Assembly (NCBI GenBank): GCA_001695595.3
Contig: MBPM02000063.1
Location: forward strand, 434,001 to 498,000
From: Plasmopara viticola
Lineage: Eukaryota; Oomycota; Peronosporomycetes; Peronosporales; Peronosporaceae
Direction of reading: 5' to 3'
DNA length: 64,000 bases
Shown: positions 10,450 through 23,200 of the stretch, piece by piece
Layout of the letters: every line of letters begins with the position of its first letter
Numbering within the stretch: the stretch's first letter is position 1
The notes under the pieces: model-generated
Told to the model about the DNA's origin: nothing
The model's input: only the letters and a program-made list of their open reading frames with translations
Database searches by the model: none
Made by a program: the position numbers and the translations under genes

Positions 10450-13340
10450 TAGATAGAAAACATTTGCGCCTTAGTGCCGAAAATTTATGTATCCATACGA
10501 GCTCACTGGATAAAGCGATCTAAAGCAAAAGTTATTTAATGGGGTAGCTGCCATCGTGTTAATCAGTGGAATATTTGAGATGGTAAGTGTTAGTAACAAG
10601 CCAACCAGAAGCTATTAGCTAACCAGTACAAAAAATTTCGATTTTCCGAAGAAGCTTTTTTCGTAATACGGGACTGATCTTAAGTATCTCTCTTACAATG
10701 TAAAACTCATGTAGTCACACCTGTGTAGTGTCAAACTCTACGACAAGCTGGAGAACATTCTTGCGAGCCAACTAACGCCTTCAAGGCAAACATTGCTTTG
10801 AGTACAATATTGTGAGCCTAACAGGTGGTGATCTCATCAGTATGCACCTGAATCTGGCTTACACCTTCAAGAATTTCGTTGCTATAACAGACTATTCGAT
10901 ATCTGGCAAAAAGTTGTCTCAGTGATCAGATCGATGGAGCTGGCAGACACGCTGAACAACAGCGAAGTGGTGCGGGAGTAAACTCAATTACCAGGTTCTA
11001 AAAATGCATCAGCTTTCGCGAACATGCTTTAAAAAATATTATGCTACAGACTATTCGCGATAACAAGCACGATACTGACTTTCCGAAGACCAACAAAAAG
11101 TATGCGTTTTGACCGTATCGCATGGTACTAGATCAGCATGCTAAGGAAGATTCTCGTCGGATACAGACTGAGGTGAAAGAACTGTTTAAGCGCTAGTTTG
11201 CCAAGAAGTACAAGTTGCAACTACTGAAGACCATTGATGCCTACGGTTGCCTGGTATTGAGGTCAGGGAGCTTGAAAAGGTTAGACCTTCATGATGACTG
11301 ATGTGGGTATTTGGATTCAGGAATGGATGTATACCTCCTTCTTTGATTTCCATCGCATTCACGGCTTGGTCAGCAAAGGTATGATAATGATATAATTAAG
11401 CAACAGCTTATTCAGGTCAGGTACCTGGTTTCGGCTTTTGGTCGATACGATATTACATCAATTATTTAAGAATGTCTTGCATTCATTAGTACCGTTAGCA
11501 TCAACTTTCATCTGGAGCCCCATATACATGTGCATTGCAACATCGAAAATAAAAGCGCTCGATATTGGCAAATATGTACAGCTGCAAAAAAGTATCTTAT
11601 ATCATATTTCAGTGGCTGTCAATGTAGTGACGAAATGAGATGTGTCGGTGGCGTTGGTAAGGCCACAAGAAAATCACGAGATTAAGTGAACAAGAGTAGA
11701 CTCCCATCCCGCCTAAGGTGGCTTTTGAAAGCAAATTGCGTGGAACAAGCATTTCCGGTGACTGCGAAAGAGTTAAGTTTGTTCAGAAGTACTACGGCAT
11801 GAGTATAATCAAAGGCTTGGCTTCATGACTAAGAACAGTCACCTTTTCATCGAAAAGTGCTCAGAAAGGAATCATTAGGCGACCCGAACTGACCATAGTT
11901 ACAGATAGTGAGCCGCTACTTGGTTTCCGAGAAGGTTATGTGTCAGATTTGCTTTGATAAGCTCCAGTATCCTGACAAAAGGTCGACTGACGCCACCCAA
12001 TTCCACTCAAGCGCGTGGGTGAATACGAGATCTGAAATGCTAAGGCAAAAAAGATTTAGTATAACACTCGAGCACATGAATGCATTGCTGCAAAAGAAAA
12101 AAAATATCGCTGTGGTCTATGCTAATGTCAGCTGAGCTACAGTGAATCGTATCACCAATAATTTTGGCCACACGGACGGCAACTTCATGAATGGTTGCGT
12201 AAAGCGCAACACCGATCTTAAGAACACATTGTCTAGAGATCTCGATATATGATTTGCTTGAAATTATCTCTCGAGACTGATCGACAGGGGGACGTTGATA
12301 GAAGTCTAACATTGTTAGTGATGCTTAAATAATCTTCGATCGCTATGCCAGGCGCCGAGGCAAAGATTTGGGGCGATCGGGAGCGACGCCAATGCCTTGT
12401 ACCTGTGCGCACTTGGTAGTCAATGCTTTTCGATCGATTGATACAAATCTTGGTATCAGCAGCGACAATATATTTTGAGAGTGATTTTCGTTCCGACCAA
12501 ACATTAAAGAGACTTTATATTCAAGAAAACGCTTATTGGCTGCAGCGATAGAAATGTGATTGGTCAGCACATGTTTGACCACAATGAAGCTGAGCAATAC
12601 CAGATCAAAAGCTCATTGATGGTTGCTATTGTGGTGAAAAGATTCTAATCGATGCTTCGTTGCTTCAGTCGTACATGACCACGAAATAGAGATCACCAAA
12701 ACATATGTTTTTGTAAAAGTCGATATCCATACTGAGTTTGCTTCATTAATGGAGGCAGTTTTTAAAGCTCGATTCAAAGATAATGCTGGGCTATAAATGC
12801 TTAGATGATGAGGCTGGTAGAGAAGGTCCCGTTTTGAAGAAGCGAAATTGTGCGAGGCACTTTCCAACAGCACATCATAGTACATAATGTCACCATTGGA
12901 CTACTTCACTGCAAATCACTCAAACTTATTTATCTCCAACGTCTGCGGCATTGTATAGGCAACTCTCAAAGGAACTTTGAAAAGTGCGCCGAAGGAATTC
13001 AAGATCTATGTCGCTAAAGGATGTGTCATGCACGACATTAATTTGCTTGGCGCATATTAGCTTATAAGATAATGCTCAAAGCATATTCAGTCAAAGTCTC
13101 ATAAAAAATTGCTTGCTTGAAAAGTCACTCATGGATGCGTAGCAGCGCTTCCAATCGATTTGGCATGAACTTGAGCAAGCGCAAAGAGATCAAGTGCGAG
13201 TCAAACGACAAAGCCATCAAGGACAAAGTTGAGCACTTCACATTCCATCTGAAAGGATAATCGCGCTTCAAGTGTGCACTGCCTTGATGCGCTCCTAATT
13301 CATTCAATATTACTCAGGTGAGTACGCCATCGTATTGTTT
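10450..13340. other. Gene-free stretch with faint retroelement traces
   Basis: No intact gene. Around 11,885-11,925 the plus strand reads LTIVTDSEP, which resembles the 'I(V)SDRDP' region around the second catalytic Asp of Ty3/gypsy integrases, then hits a stop. Minus-strand frames at 12,040-13,307 are short, out of register with each other and unrecognised; they may be the far end of the decayed CRN gene that starts at 14,183. Confidence 0.35.
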
Positions 13341-14183
13341 TCAAGAAGGAATATTTGGTGAGGTAGTGTGGAAAATGAAAAAAGTAAAAATGCAATCACA
13401 CATGCGGCAGCTAAAACTACAATCGCCAAGCGCCATCGGAATGAGCACAGCTTGAACGAGAGCAATAGCCTTCTCCGCAATAGCCTTAAACGTGTTCACT
13501 CGCTCATCAGTTAAAGAGGTCATGTTGGATGATGATGTACGTTTTTTTTGGGTTGATGTGGAAACCTTACCATCGTTGATACGCTCATTTGTACGCTATA
13601 ACAACTTTTTGAGAGACTCCCACTCAACCTCAATGAAATATTTTGGCAACGGATCCTCCAACAATTGCTTTCAATACTTGAGACGGAAAGTCCACGATTT
13701 ATTCTCCAAAAATAGGATACTCATCATATTAGTTAAAGTCGTAAAAGTTCATGAGCTTCTGTGCTATCGTATCCAAGAACTTGCAACACGAAGCCTCGAC
13801 GCTCATTTCCTTGTAAAGCAATTGTTTTCGATAGATGATGCGTGCTGCCGATTCGAAGGGACCACCAGCACGTGGATCGATAACGTCGGCATCTTTAACA
13901 CTTTCTTGAGGCCGGCCTCTTCCTGCAGTTTTTTGTCATTTTATATTAAAATAATGACGAGAGCACTCTTTTCGCCCTTCCTTAGCTTCTTAACATCGTC
14001 TGAGACGCTCGACACCAATACTTTGCCCCTTGCCTCCCTCGCCAGAAAAAGCTGCAGTTTGCTCGACGCGAATTCGAACTTCCGATCCTCCGCGATGGCC
14101 TTCTTCAAGTAACTCACCGACGTCTTCTCGTTGATCTCGACGCCAACGATATTACAGAAGAGGGTCACCACCTTTTCTCGCAT
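13341..14183 (-). pseudogene. Broken Crinkler (CRN) effector gene
   Basis: CRN proteins are oomycete effectors with a conserved N-terminal header used for delivery into host cells and a variable C-terminal domain that acts there, usually in the nucleus. The ATG at 14,183 opens a header with LFCNIVGV near the start, LKKAI at about residues 26-30, and LQLFLAR (about 14,037-14,057), the LxLFLAK-type motif. It is followed by VKKLRKGEKSAL. An in-frame TAA at 13,941-13,943 ends the 80-codon frame, yet the same frame continues past it as recognisable CRN sequence (LQEEAGLKKVLKMP) into IHVLVVP at 13,857-13,874, one Val short of canonical HVLVVVP. Downstream, further stops and frame changes break a helical region that extends to about 13,341 (ERVNTFKAIAEKAIALVQAV). 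The antisense frame is open for 206 codons but is only a shadow. Pseudogene status is clear; the C-terminal type cannot be named. Confidence 0.82.
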
Positions 14184-14627
14184 TAAAAAGGTTTGTCACA
14201 TATTCTGCTGACTAAGGGTAGGAGGCCACGTCGCCAAGTACTTGAAGCCAAAGCATAATTACCTTCTGCCCATAGTCCCAGTGGTTGTTTGTGCGGTACT
14301 CGAAAGTGTGGAGAATGCCTTATTCACACCAGAAGTTACTTAGCGATCTTGCATCCGTCTTTGACCGATAGTGACCGAAAAGTTTTAAATCGGCCGTTGT
14401 TGGTGAGGAGAACTGGGCGATGTAGTGCATGATTATCACTCGAATGAATGCCTTCTTCGCATTGAGTTCTTAAGATGGTATGTGCGATGCTTGGAAATGT
14501 GAAGTGAACCTCTTTTGCACCAGGTGTAATTAGCGGTGTTGTAGTCGATTAAAACGGGTGGTGATCAAAAAGCTTCAGCCCTACTCTCGTTGGAAAATCA
14601 AGATAAGAAAATCATTGCCGGTGGAAT
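14184..14627. other. Gene-free gap between CRN pseudogene and unknown family
   Basis: About 440 bp lying upstream of the minus-strand CRN start and upstream of the plus-strand unknown-family copy 1. If either gene was ever functional its promoter lay here. I see no oomycete initiator match and no recognisable frame. Confidence 0.35.
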
Positions 14628-15170
14628 GTGATGGTATATCTTGCTTGCGTGGATAAGGAGGTCAGAAGCGAAAAAGGGCGTATGTCGGTGACTTTATACG
14701 ACATCTTGCGTGTTCGTTTACAGCCTTGCACTAGTAACGACGAGTTGGTCATACAAGAGGACCCAAAGCTTTGGACTGAGACCAGCCGTCTGGTCAATGC
14801 GACAGCAGCTTGGCAGATTCGTCGTGTGATATCTGTTGAAGTTGCCACGCTAAACGAGCTCGAACTGGAGAAAATGACAATCCCAGAGCTGGCGTGGCGT
14901 TATCAAAAATGTTCCTCTTCTTCGGGTGCTGCGCGCAACCAACAACACACTAAGGCAATTGTCTCTTCAAAAAGAAGTGTGTCTAAAGAATCCTTTCAGC
15001 GATTAGAGCTCGTGATTTTGATGAAACTTGTGGATGGCGTAATGACGCTTTTGACATTGTGAAGTTACTTCGCCCCTTCCTGACATACGCTTAAGAACCG
15101 CGCCACTGGTACGAGCAGCGAGACAGACTCGATCCGGTCACTTAAGAATTACATAAGCTCTATAAACTCG
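14628..15170 (+). pseudogene. Decayed copy 1 of an unrecognised duplicated gene
   Basis: The frame from about 14,690 shares long blocks with the open copy at 16,142-16,984: 'CTSNDELVIQEDP.LWTET', 'AAWQIRRV' and 'LEKMTIPELAWRY'. After KESFQRL it has lost about 120 bp that copy 2 retains, which changes frame and leads to a stop near 15,060; the DNA beyond the stop still aligns with the copy 2 end (AGAACCGCGCCACTGG). So this is a truncated pseudogene. Its 3' flank extends further than in copy 2 and ends at a plausible splice donor near 15,208. Function unknown. Confidence 0.65.
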
Positions 15171-15299
15171 GAATCGTAGTTGGATAAAAGCGTGGGATAC
15201 TGCGTAAGGTATGCTGCAGTTAATTCATACTCTTTCCACAAGATCAATATCTATTTCTACTAATTTGGCAAGCTCATCAATTCGTTTTCTTATAAAATA

Positions 15300-15990
15300 G
15301 AGGTAAGATTTTTTTTATGGAGCTTTCAAGTCAGATCGTGGCAATGCAGCGGTTGAGAAGGCTATCATGGACAAGGATGAGGACTTTGTGCTATCAAAAG
15401 AATCTTGGACCGTAGAAGCGATTACGTGGACCGTTGATGTCGAAATTAAGCTGAGCGCCGATGTTAAACCTTTCATGCCAGAGGCTACTCAAAAGCCCGC
15501 ATCCGATTTGCAAACGAATGATGGAAGCACTGCTAGCTAAAAGCTAAAGAAGTGTGCAATTTTCCTATTTGAGTCAAATATCAAATATTCCTGATCTAAA
15601 CGACGTCATGGAATAACATCAAGCGCTTCATCCTTTGTGTAGTGGAGGTTACTATCTGATGACATCGGAGGAGGCAACTGCTTTGAAGCTATCGTATTTT
15701 GCATCGAGCACATTGAGCAGTCTACTTTTTGTGCAGAGCAAGTAAGTACTCGAGTCACTCCTCGCATAACGCATGTTTAATGCACTACTCTTAAAAGCGT
15801 AAATTTGGAAGCGAATTGACGACTATTGCTTTGATCCCTGAAGTAGAAATACAAGTCATTTTAGAGGTGAGAGCTCCTTTTTTTTAAGTATTGAAACTCG
15901 ACAACGTGAAGCTACTGGTGCAGCTTCTGCCTCTTCTTAAAGAGACAGTAGCACGTGAGCAAAAGTTGTTTTACGTTTCGAATAGGAGAA
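15300..15990 (+). pseudogene. Coding-like exon fragments, family unknown
   Basis: Between the two copies of the unknown gene the plus strand has three coding-like blocks. At about 15,327-15,540 a frame of about 70 codons contains KDEDFVLSKESWTVEAITW and ends in TAG CTA A-type context at a stop. Around 15,650-15,745 is EEATALKLSYFASSTLSSLL followed by GTAAGT, a good donor. Around 15,885-15,970 is NVKLLVQLLPLLKETVARE. The blocks cannot be joined without stops. They may be downstream exons of the copy 1 gene. No family recognised. Confidence 0.4.
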
Positions 15991-16216
15991 CATGAGGATG
16001 CAATGATGGATAAGTTAACCAGTCATTCGATATAATATGAAAGGATATGATTCTCAGTACCTTTCAGCTCAAATCAGTATACATCCGCGATTGTACAACC
16101 AAGTCTAGATTTGATTATCAAATGTGGCCAGAGCTTAATGTTTGAGGTCTAGTGCTGTCTTCATTCGCAGCAGCCAAAGCTTCTTCCATCAATGCGTCGT
16201 CAACTTTGTTGCACCT

Positions 16217-16984
16217 ATGCCATTAACATTCTGCCAATCATTTGATATGACTAAAATTGGCATACGCCACTGGTTCGCTCGCGTACTCGGTGACTGCTTG
16301 AAACGAAGACGCAACGATCCAGCGTATGTCGATTCTTGCGTGGGTGAGGTAGACAAAAGTGAAAAAGTGGTAACGTCTGTGCCTTCATTCGACGTCTTGC
16401 CTGATCGTTTACAGCTTTGTACTAGTAACGACGAGTTGATCATACAAGAGGACCCACGGCTTTGGACTGAGACTAACCGTCTGGTCAACGCGGCAGCAGC
16501 TTGGCAAATACGTCGTGTGATGCCTATTGACGTTGCTACGCTGAGTGAAGTCGAGCTGGAGAAAATGACAACCCCAGAGTTGGCGAGGCGTTATAAAAAT
16601 GTTCCTATCCTTCTGATCCTGCGCGCAAATAACGACACGCTAAGGCACCTGTCACTCCAACTTTTGTCAAAAGAATCATTCCAGCAATTAACGCTCTTGG
16701 AGCGACGCGCGATCCACAACGTCCTTGCAGAGCGGCCAATTGGATGGAACCAGGCTCAATTAATGGAATATGCCGCGCGAGAACGCGAGATGATTGCCGC
16801 TGCGAACGAGGAAGCTCGTGACATTGATAAAACTCGTGGATGGAGTTATGAAGTCTTTTACATGGTGAAGACACCGCGCACCTTCCCGACTTACGCTCAA
16901 GAACCGCGTCACTGGGACGAGCAGCGCGATAAGGCCATTCAAGAATTATTTAGTAAGAGAGGTCCTAAGAACTCATGTCTTTAA
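16217..16984 (+). CDS. Unrecognised protein, copy 2 of a local duplicated family
   Basis: An open frame with its first ATG at 16,217; the frame is open from 16,142 but that position is TTG. From 16,217 it encodes about 255 residues. It is largely helical and charged, with conserved blocks shared with copy 1 about 1.7 kb upstream (CTSNDELIIQEDP, AAWQIRRV, LEKMTTPELARRY). It then has LTLLERRAIHNVLAER and MEYAAREREMIAAANEEARD, which copy 1 has deleted. There is no signal peptide, membrane segment or catalytic motif I can name. The two-copy arrangement shows the family is real coding sequence, but the gene may lack further exons, since copy 1 flanks show extra coding-like blocks. The next start choice is ATG at 16,247. 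Function not assigned. Confidence 0.5.
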   Translation: MPLTFCQSFDMTKIGIRHWFARVLGDCLKRRRNDPAYVDSCVGEVDKSEKVVTSVPSFDVLPDRLQLCTSNDELIIQEDPRLWTETNRLVNAAAAWQIRRVMPIDVATLSEVELEKMTTPELARRYKNVPILLILRANNDTLRHLSLQLLSKESFQQLTLLERRAIHNVLAERPIGWNQAQLMEYAAREREMIAAANEEARDIDKTRGWSYEVFYMVKTPRTFPTYAQEPRHWDEQRDKAIQELFSKRGPKNSCL

Positions 16985-19900
16985 TTTTGATTAAAAATTG
17001 GAATGCTGTCTGCAAATTAACGTGAATCGTATGACAAAAGAAGTATGTTTGAAGAGATTTGTAAGGATTCCTAGACTCTTACTAGCATTCGAAGTAATTG
17101 CATGTCTATTACACGCAAAGGCACCAATCTGTTGGAAAAACATGTTTTTAACAGATTTCGCAGGTTATTTAACGTCGCTTTTCGCACCGCAATTCTCTGA
17201 GAACCTTGCAGTGCTTTTTCTTCGTTAACAAACATTAATAACAACTGTTAATATACCCGCAAATGACATTAAAGCTAGCTATGGGCAACACAATGTGCGA
17301 GGAGCAGCCGCCCAGTACAATGCTGCCTTCATATGGGAGTAGGAACAGCACCGCTTGGATTGTCTACTTTTTATCTAGTTTTTATTTACAATCTCTCCGC
17401 CAGATAAATAACAAAATCATCGTATATCTTTACTTAAAGACAAGTCGATCAACTTGAACTTGTTTTTTAAAAAAAGCCCAAGAAATTGTTGCGTGCCTTC
17501 TCTTTTCGATAGCGCAATGGTCGTGCCAACTTATGGCTAAGATTTGACAATTTACTTTAGATATATCTTTTCCTGAATAATTTTACAGGACGAGCTTCTG
17601 AGATGAGAGGGCTAATATATAAATCTTCAGCCCTCAAAACTCTTAAGATACCTGCCAATATCCCAGCTCTTTTAGAAAGTTGCGCACTCTCAATACATTT
17701 CAAGTGTTGACACAAAAAGAGACATCGCTTTATCGGACCTTTCACGGCCTGGGAAAGACACGGGTCGACGGACACCATCGACCATTTCTTGACTATGTCG
17801 ACGCATCATAGGAGGCAATTCGAGCCTCAGAACTTCATGCATCATGAGTGCCTCAAGATACCTAGCACTTCTTCAATGCATTGCTCTTGCGCTCGGCCTT
17901 ATCAGTAAGGTGAGTGCGGGTGACCATACGGTAGCTGATAGTGTCTTGTAGCCCCTACTGTTATCACGAGCAGGCTGAGTGCTCGCTAGCCCATAAGGCT
18001 GTGCACTTTGAGCGGCTGGCCAAGCTAGAGCTCACTACGAAAGCAATTGACCGCTCGACGCAAATCGGAGACCTCGCGACAAAACGCACGGCTTCGATTC
18101 CGCTACAAGTCCTATGATTTACATGGCTAAAGAATTCACAAGTGCCAAATGTATTTGGGGTCGCACCGTAAAAGTTGCGGACTGACCACTAGGGCTGACC
18201 CCAGAGCAATCTCAGGTGTACGCACGGTCGCGCAGGATTTGCTGCTTCTTATGTAGGAGATGCAGAGGTGAGAAGTTATCGCATAATTCGACCGCCATCA
18301 AATTATGTGTCGTGCGTTATAAAATCGAGACGCTATCGTTAGCGCCAAAAGCTTCTTGTGAAGTGGCGCAGCTTACCCGCATAATAAGTTAGAGCTGTTG
18401 AAACGGCTCTGGTACGACCGCCAATAGGGCAATGCAATTTGAAAGCAACGGGCGCTTCGTGTGTTTTTTTACCGTATGATGGGGTATGACATACACCCGC
18501 GCTCGAAATTTACGTTCCCCGCGCCTAGCTCGGCATGTTGCCGGAGCTGAGAGTTATTAAAGATATTTTTTTTCTGACCCATCAAGTGAGTAGATTGCTT
18601 TCTGAGTGGGCACTAAGAGCACGCGCATTGGCATCTTAAGATCGCGCCATAACAATGGAACTTTAAAGAAATATGCCGTTCGTAGACGCTACTCGGGAAG
18701 CGCCCTCCAATGAATTCTTTCGGCGCGCAAAGCAAATGAGCGTATGACTCGGCGCCACAGCCTGCCTTGGCCAAAAAATGTCCATCCGGATCTTTTCATG
18801 TCGTGCCGGTTGTCGAACGAGAATTTGATCTCAAGGGATGTCAAGTACTGGCCGTGAGTAGGTCACATAACCCCTCACCCACTGCGATAGTGACTTCGGC
18901 CAATAAATGCCGGCAGCACAAAATGTAGCAACGTGCGTCACTGAGTTCACTCGAGGAAAATACTGAGCTATCGTCTTTGACCCAATACTTTGTTCCTGGT
19001 CCCACATTTTAGTGACTTCACCAATACAGGCGTCATAGGCTATGTCTTTGTCCTAGAACTCATGGACTTTACGTTAAGGTATTTTCATGGTCGGTGAGTC
19101 GGGTGTCAAGTCGAATACTTTTTGCGGCGTACTCTTGCTTCGTATCATCAACTTGAGTCTTCTTCGTAGCTTTGGTGGGCAAAGGATTTAGATGATTCTA
19201 TCACCCAAAGGCCAAAATAGCCAGGGAGAGGTGGAACGATAGGCACGTATTGTCTGCCCAAGCGGAGTTTGAAGACTTATCTAGAGCCTCCCTTGCCTCA
19301 GCAGATCTCGTATTGACCCTGTGGATCAAGTGCTTAGTCGCTAGATCCGAGGATGCGGGGTATCTATTCCATAGCCATAGATTTCACTTCAAGGGACGGA
19401 CAGGGCACTAAAGGGGACGAACATTCTCACCCAAAGTTGAGTCTTTCCTCCCAACCTGCACGCGTAAAAGAAGAAAAAAAAAGTTGGGCGGGCTGGACGC
19501 CTCGCTAAATAAAAATATCATAAGGTAATGAGCGGTACAGGCCCCGGTCTCAAATTGGATATTAGCCTTTCGCGCTAGTGGCAGCACGATTTTAGCGTGT
19601 AGGTTGTGATAGCTAAAATCCTAGAGGCTCAAAAAAATGTTAGTCTCGTCGCTCATCGTGGCAGAAGCGCAGCCTTCGCTCCAGACACAACCTATGTATT
19701 TGTAATGGCTTTAGACGCAGAAGTAGACTTTGATGTAAAGGCACTTGTAGAAGCCGAATCAAGCCTCTTTGGCATTGAGTTTGGGGTCATTAAATGACTT
19801 GACCGACCGGTCATCCTGTCTGTACTGTTCGTTGTTAACCAAATAGCCTTTTCGAATAGAGTCAATCAGAGATTGGTATCACATCTCATCTCTCTCATTA

Positions 19901-20202
19901 GAAATTATTATAATGAATGTAGCAGGCCCTCACATTAAGCCGAATTGATGTGTTAAAATCTGATTTTCTCAAAAGAAGCCTTAAAAGTGTTGGCTTCTGG
20001 AGCACGACGAGTACCTTTTGTCAGTCATATCAGTTTGCGACCCAAGATGTTTTGAGGCCTAACAGAATGGATAATAGATCCAATATTGTATACATTGTCG
20101 TATTTAGTGCATATACATAATACAGGCTGGAATAAAATGCGTTAGCTGTCCCCGATCTTATAACTTGCGATTATTTTCCAAATTAAGTAAATTCGATGTC
20201 TA
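16985..20202. other. Long gene-free stretch with coding-like scraps
   Basis: No supported gene. About 17,955-18,120 is an open plus-strand scrap of about 55 codons (HEQAECSLAHKAVHFERLAK) without an ATG, preceded by an intron-like GTGAGT...TAG segment at 17,910-17,952. GC content rises between 18,000 and 19,300, which may mark an old element. Frames at 16,998-17,457 and 19,606-19,797 are short and unrecognised. Confidence 0.35.
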
Positions 20203-23200
20203 TTGAAGTGGAAACTATGTATTTTACCGCCTGTTTCTTATTTTCGTAATTTACCACTGTGTCAGGCGACCATGGTTCGGCTCTTGCTCACTAATGAGAT
20301 GGACCAGCATATTTACACCCTGGCAGCCGGCGTCGATTTGGTCAGATGCAATGAGAACACGGTTTGCAATCCACTATACTTGGTAGTCAAGGTGTTCATT
20401 CACAAATTCCGAAGTTAAATCACAGTTGACAGTGATGATCTGATTGAACACGTAATTTTGAGATATGTCAGAGCACTGAGTCGAATCAATGCGAACATTG
20501 AATGTGCGAATGAACAAATCTGACTATATGGTTTGGCAGGAAGAGTCAAATAGTTCTGGAGATTCTGAACGGCAACGAAGCAAAGCTTCCTGTCTTTTTA
20601 ACCAAACGAAGCAGTACTACGTACTAAGCATTCTTAGCTGAGGCAGAGTTCTGAAATCCAAAAGCAGCATTGAGCTGCGTCAATTGCTCGCAGTACCAGC
20701 GTTCTGGAAGAGCCACTGAGCAAATAATCATCAGCGCAAATCTTATTCTGCAGGCTTTGATATAATATACTGAGGATTCTCATCACGGGTAAATTGAGCG
20801 TCATGACGAGCAGTGGTGAAAGGCATGTATGTTCCATCAATGGACGGTTCAAGTGATGTAAGAACCGGCTTCCTGAGCTATACTAAATTTAGCCGATGTT
20901 GCCAGCTCTTAAGCCGTTGGATTACCGATAGGAAAGCCACATCCATGCAGAGAAGATGCAAGCGTAGCACCGGTCAGAGACATGATTTTTCGAGAATCAA
21001 CACCATCAACAGACTAACACTGATTGACACAAAAACAAACTACACCAACATTAGACGAGTCCTGATTGTCACAGAAATGAATCCGATTGTGAGAATAAGC
21101 CGTGAGATCAAGATTTAAAAATTGGAAAATGATCAACAAGCTTGATTTTAAGCATGTGGTTCCACGGTTCCGTTGTTGATTTAGCATACGCGGCACCAGG
21201 AAAAAAGGCACCATGTGCTGTTTGGCTAGCGATCTGAATAGAGGCGACATATCCTTTATTAGGACGCCAGGTAGAGGTAAAGCTATCGCCACCTGTGGGG
21301 GACTCCGGCAAATAACGTTTACCAAGACCATCATTAGCAATCGTGGTTCCTTCCTGGGGATTTAGGAGCACTGAACGATGAAGAAAAGCTGCAGTGTTTC
21401 AATATATACCTCCATTTAATATGGATGCTGCCTAGCTTTACGAATCTCATCAAGCGGTATCGGGTCAAGAAAGAATATTTTCAGCGTTCTGAGTACTATA
21501 CCCAGTCTGGATTCGAATTTTGTTCCAGAAGAGCCTAAAGTCAACCATGAGGCAAGAGTTTTATCATTGTGCTAAAACAATCGAGTTTAAAACGCTCTAA
21601 ATTCCACACTTTAGTGTCGCATAGAAGTAGTAGCAGTAGGCAAATAAGAAATGGATGTTTTCTTGTCGAAAACTTGTGAAACAGCATGACTGAGAAGAGA
21701 AAAATCTCCGCTTCCATGCAACTGACCCGTAGCTTTGCATATAATATCACCATTTTGGTACGCTCTCTAGCTATGGTCAGTTACGAAAGTAACTCGAATA
21801 TTAGTCGACATCCTGATCTCTCGGTCGCTTGTTCGATGAGCTCTGATACCAACACTGATCGGAAATGTGTGTTTCACTTATTGCTAGGTTCTAATATACA
21901 CTTCATGTTAATTGTAATGGCAAGACTTATCCATCCAGTCATAATGGTCTTCACCTCGTCGAACTTGCTGAAAAAGATGGTGTTCAGCTCAAACTATTTT
22001 TAAGCCAGGTAAAAATACTCTGCCACTTTCTTTCGAAGTTTCGTTACTTATTTTAAAACGTCGGCCAAATATGAATGTAGTGCATTAAAATGCAATTTGC
22101 GGTAGTATATAATTCGATTTAATTGGAGAAGCGGCATCAACAAGTTATATAATAAAATTGTCTAATCTGAAGCAATTTCAAGGGACATATAGCGATTGTT
22201 GCAGACCCTACTCGAGATGATACAAAAATTCGAATGTTTTCAGAAACGTGAACGACTTATATTTGATCTTCTCTATCTTTGATACAGTTTTAGGCTATAT
22301 AGCAACAAAACATCGTGATTTGGCTATTTCCAGTGACGTTCCGGCTCAAAAGCTTTTAAAGGCTTGCAAGACTGGTAAGCTCTGGCTGAGTGTTACCGAA
22401 GTTAAATGTAGCGGCTAAGCAATTTATTTTCATCTAGTTTCTTATGAAAAGCTGTTAAAGCTAGAAAAAGTGGTTGTGGCTTTGAACTTCCAGTTACCAG
22501 ACACGAAATAAGATCACCTCCCCAAACGATGCAAAAGATAACGTTACAAAGCAGAACTTACTCAATATTGAGCAGATCTGAAAAGAATCAAAAACGAAAA
22601 AAACGAAAAAAGAAAGAACCAACTTTTGATAAGGAAGCTGCACGTCGAAGCAAAGCTCTATCAACTATAGATACAAGCAGGTACCGGGTTTAGATCAGAG
22701 CGAAACATTCATTCGCTATACAAACCATCTACCAATTCAAACACTGTACAAAGGAAGCCATAATCAGCGTGATACGACAAGGTCTGAGATCACGAATAAA
22801 TGCAATCTTTTAAGTACAACTTCGTAGAGAAGTGGGCTACTTATGAGTCCTACTTTTAAAAGCCTTCAGATTTGACTATCAAATCTTTTTATCGAGTAGT
22901 GTAGTCAAATAATTAATAACATCACCATAAATGCAAACGTCAGGGGCGAGAGATACCTTTTTTACTCCGAGTCATTATTTTTAATAGAAAGATATTTTGG
23001 AATTATATAACAATAGCAGGTAGTATATAGTCATAAGACAGATACAAAGGTATGTGTCTTGCTTGCTAAAAGCACGAGCTTGAGCTATATCAGCTCGTAG
23101 GTTATATTTAAACCACTAAAGAGGAAGCGGATCAAAATTAAGCTTACGCTATAAGATCTGTCACCCATTTCCGAGCAAAAGTTGCCAGTCAACTTTTATA

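Noticed and set aside
13492..14112. 206-codon plus-strand open frame
   Set aside because: It is the antisense of the CRN header and body on the minus strand, has no recognisable motif, and the minus strand carries diagnostic CRN motifs.
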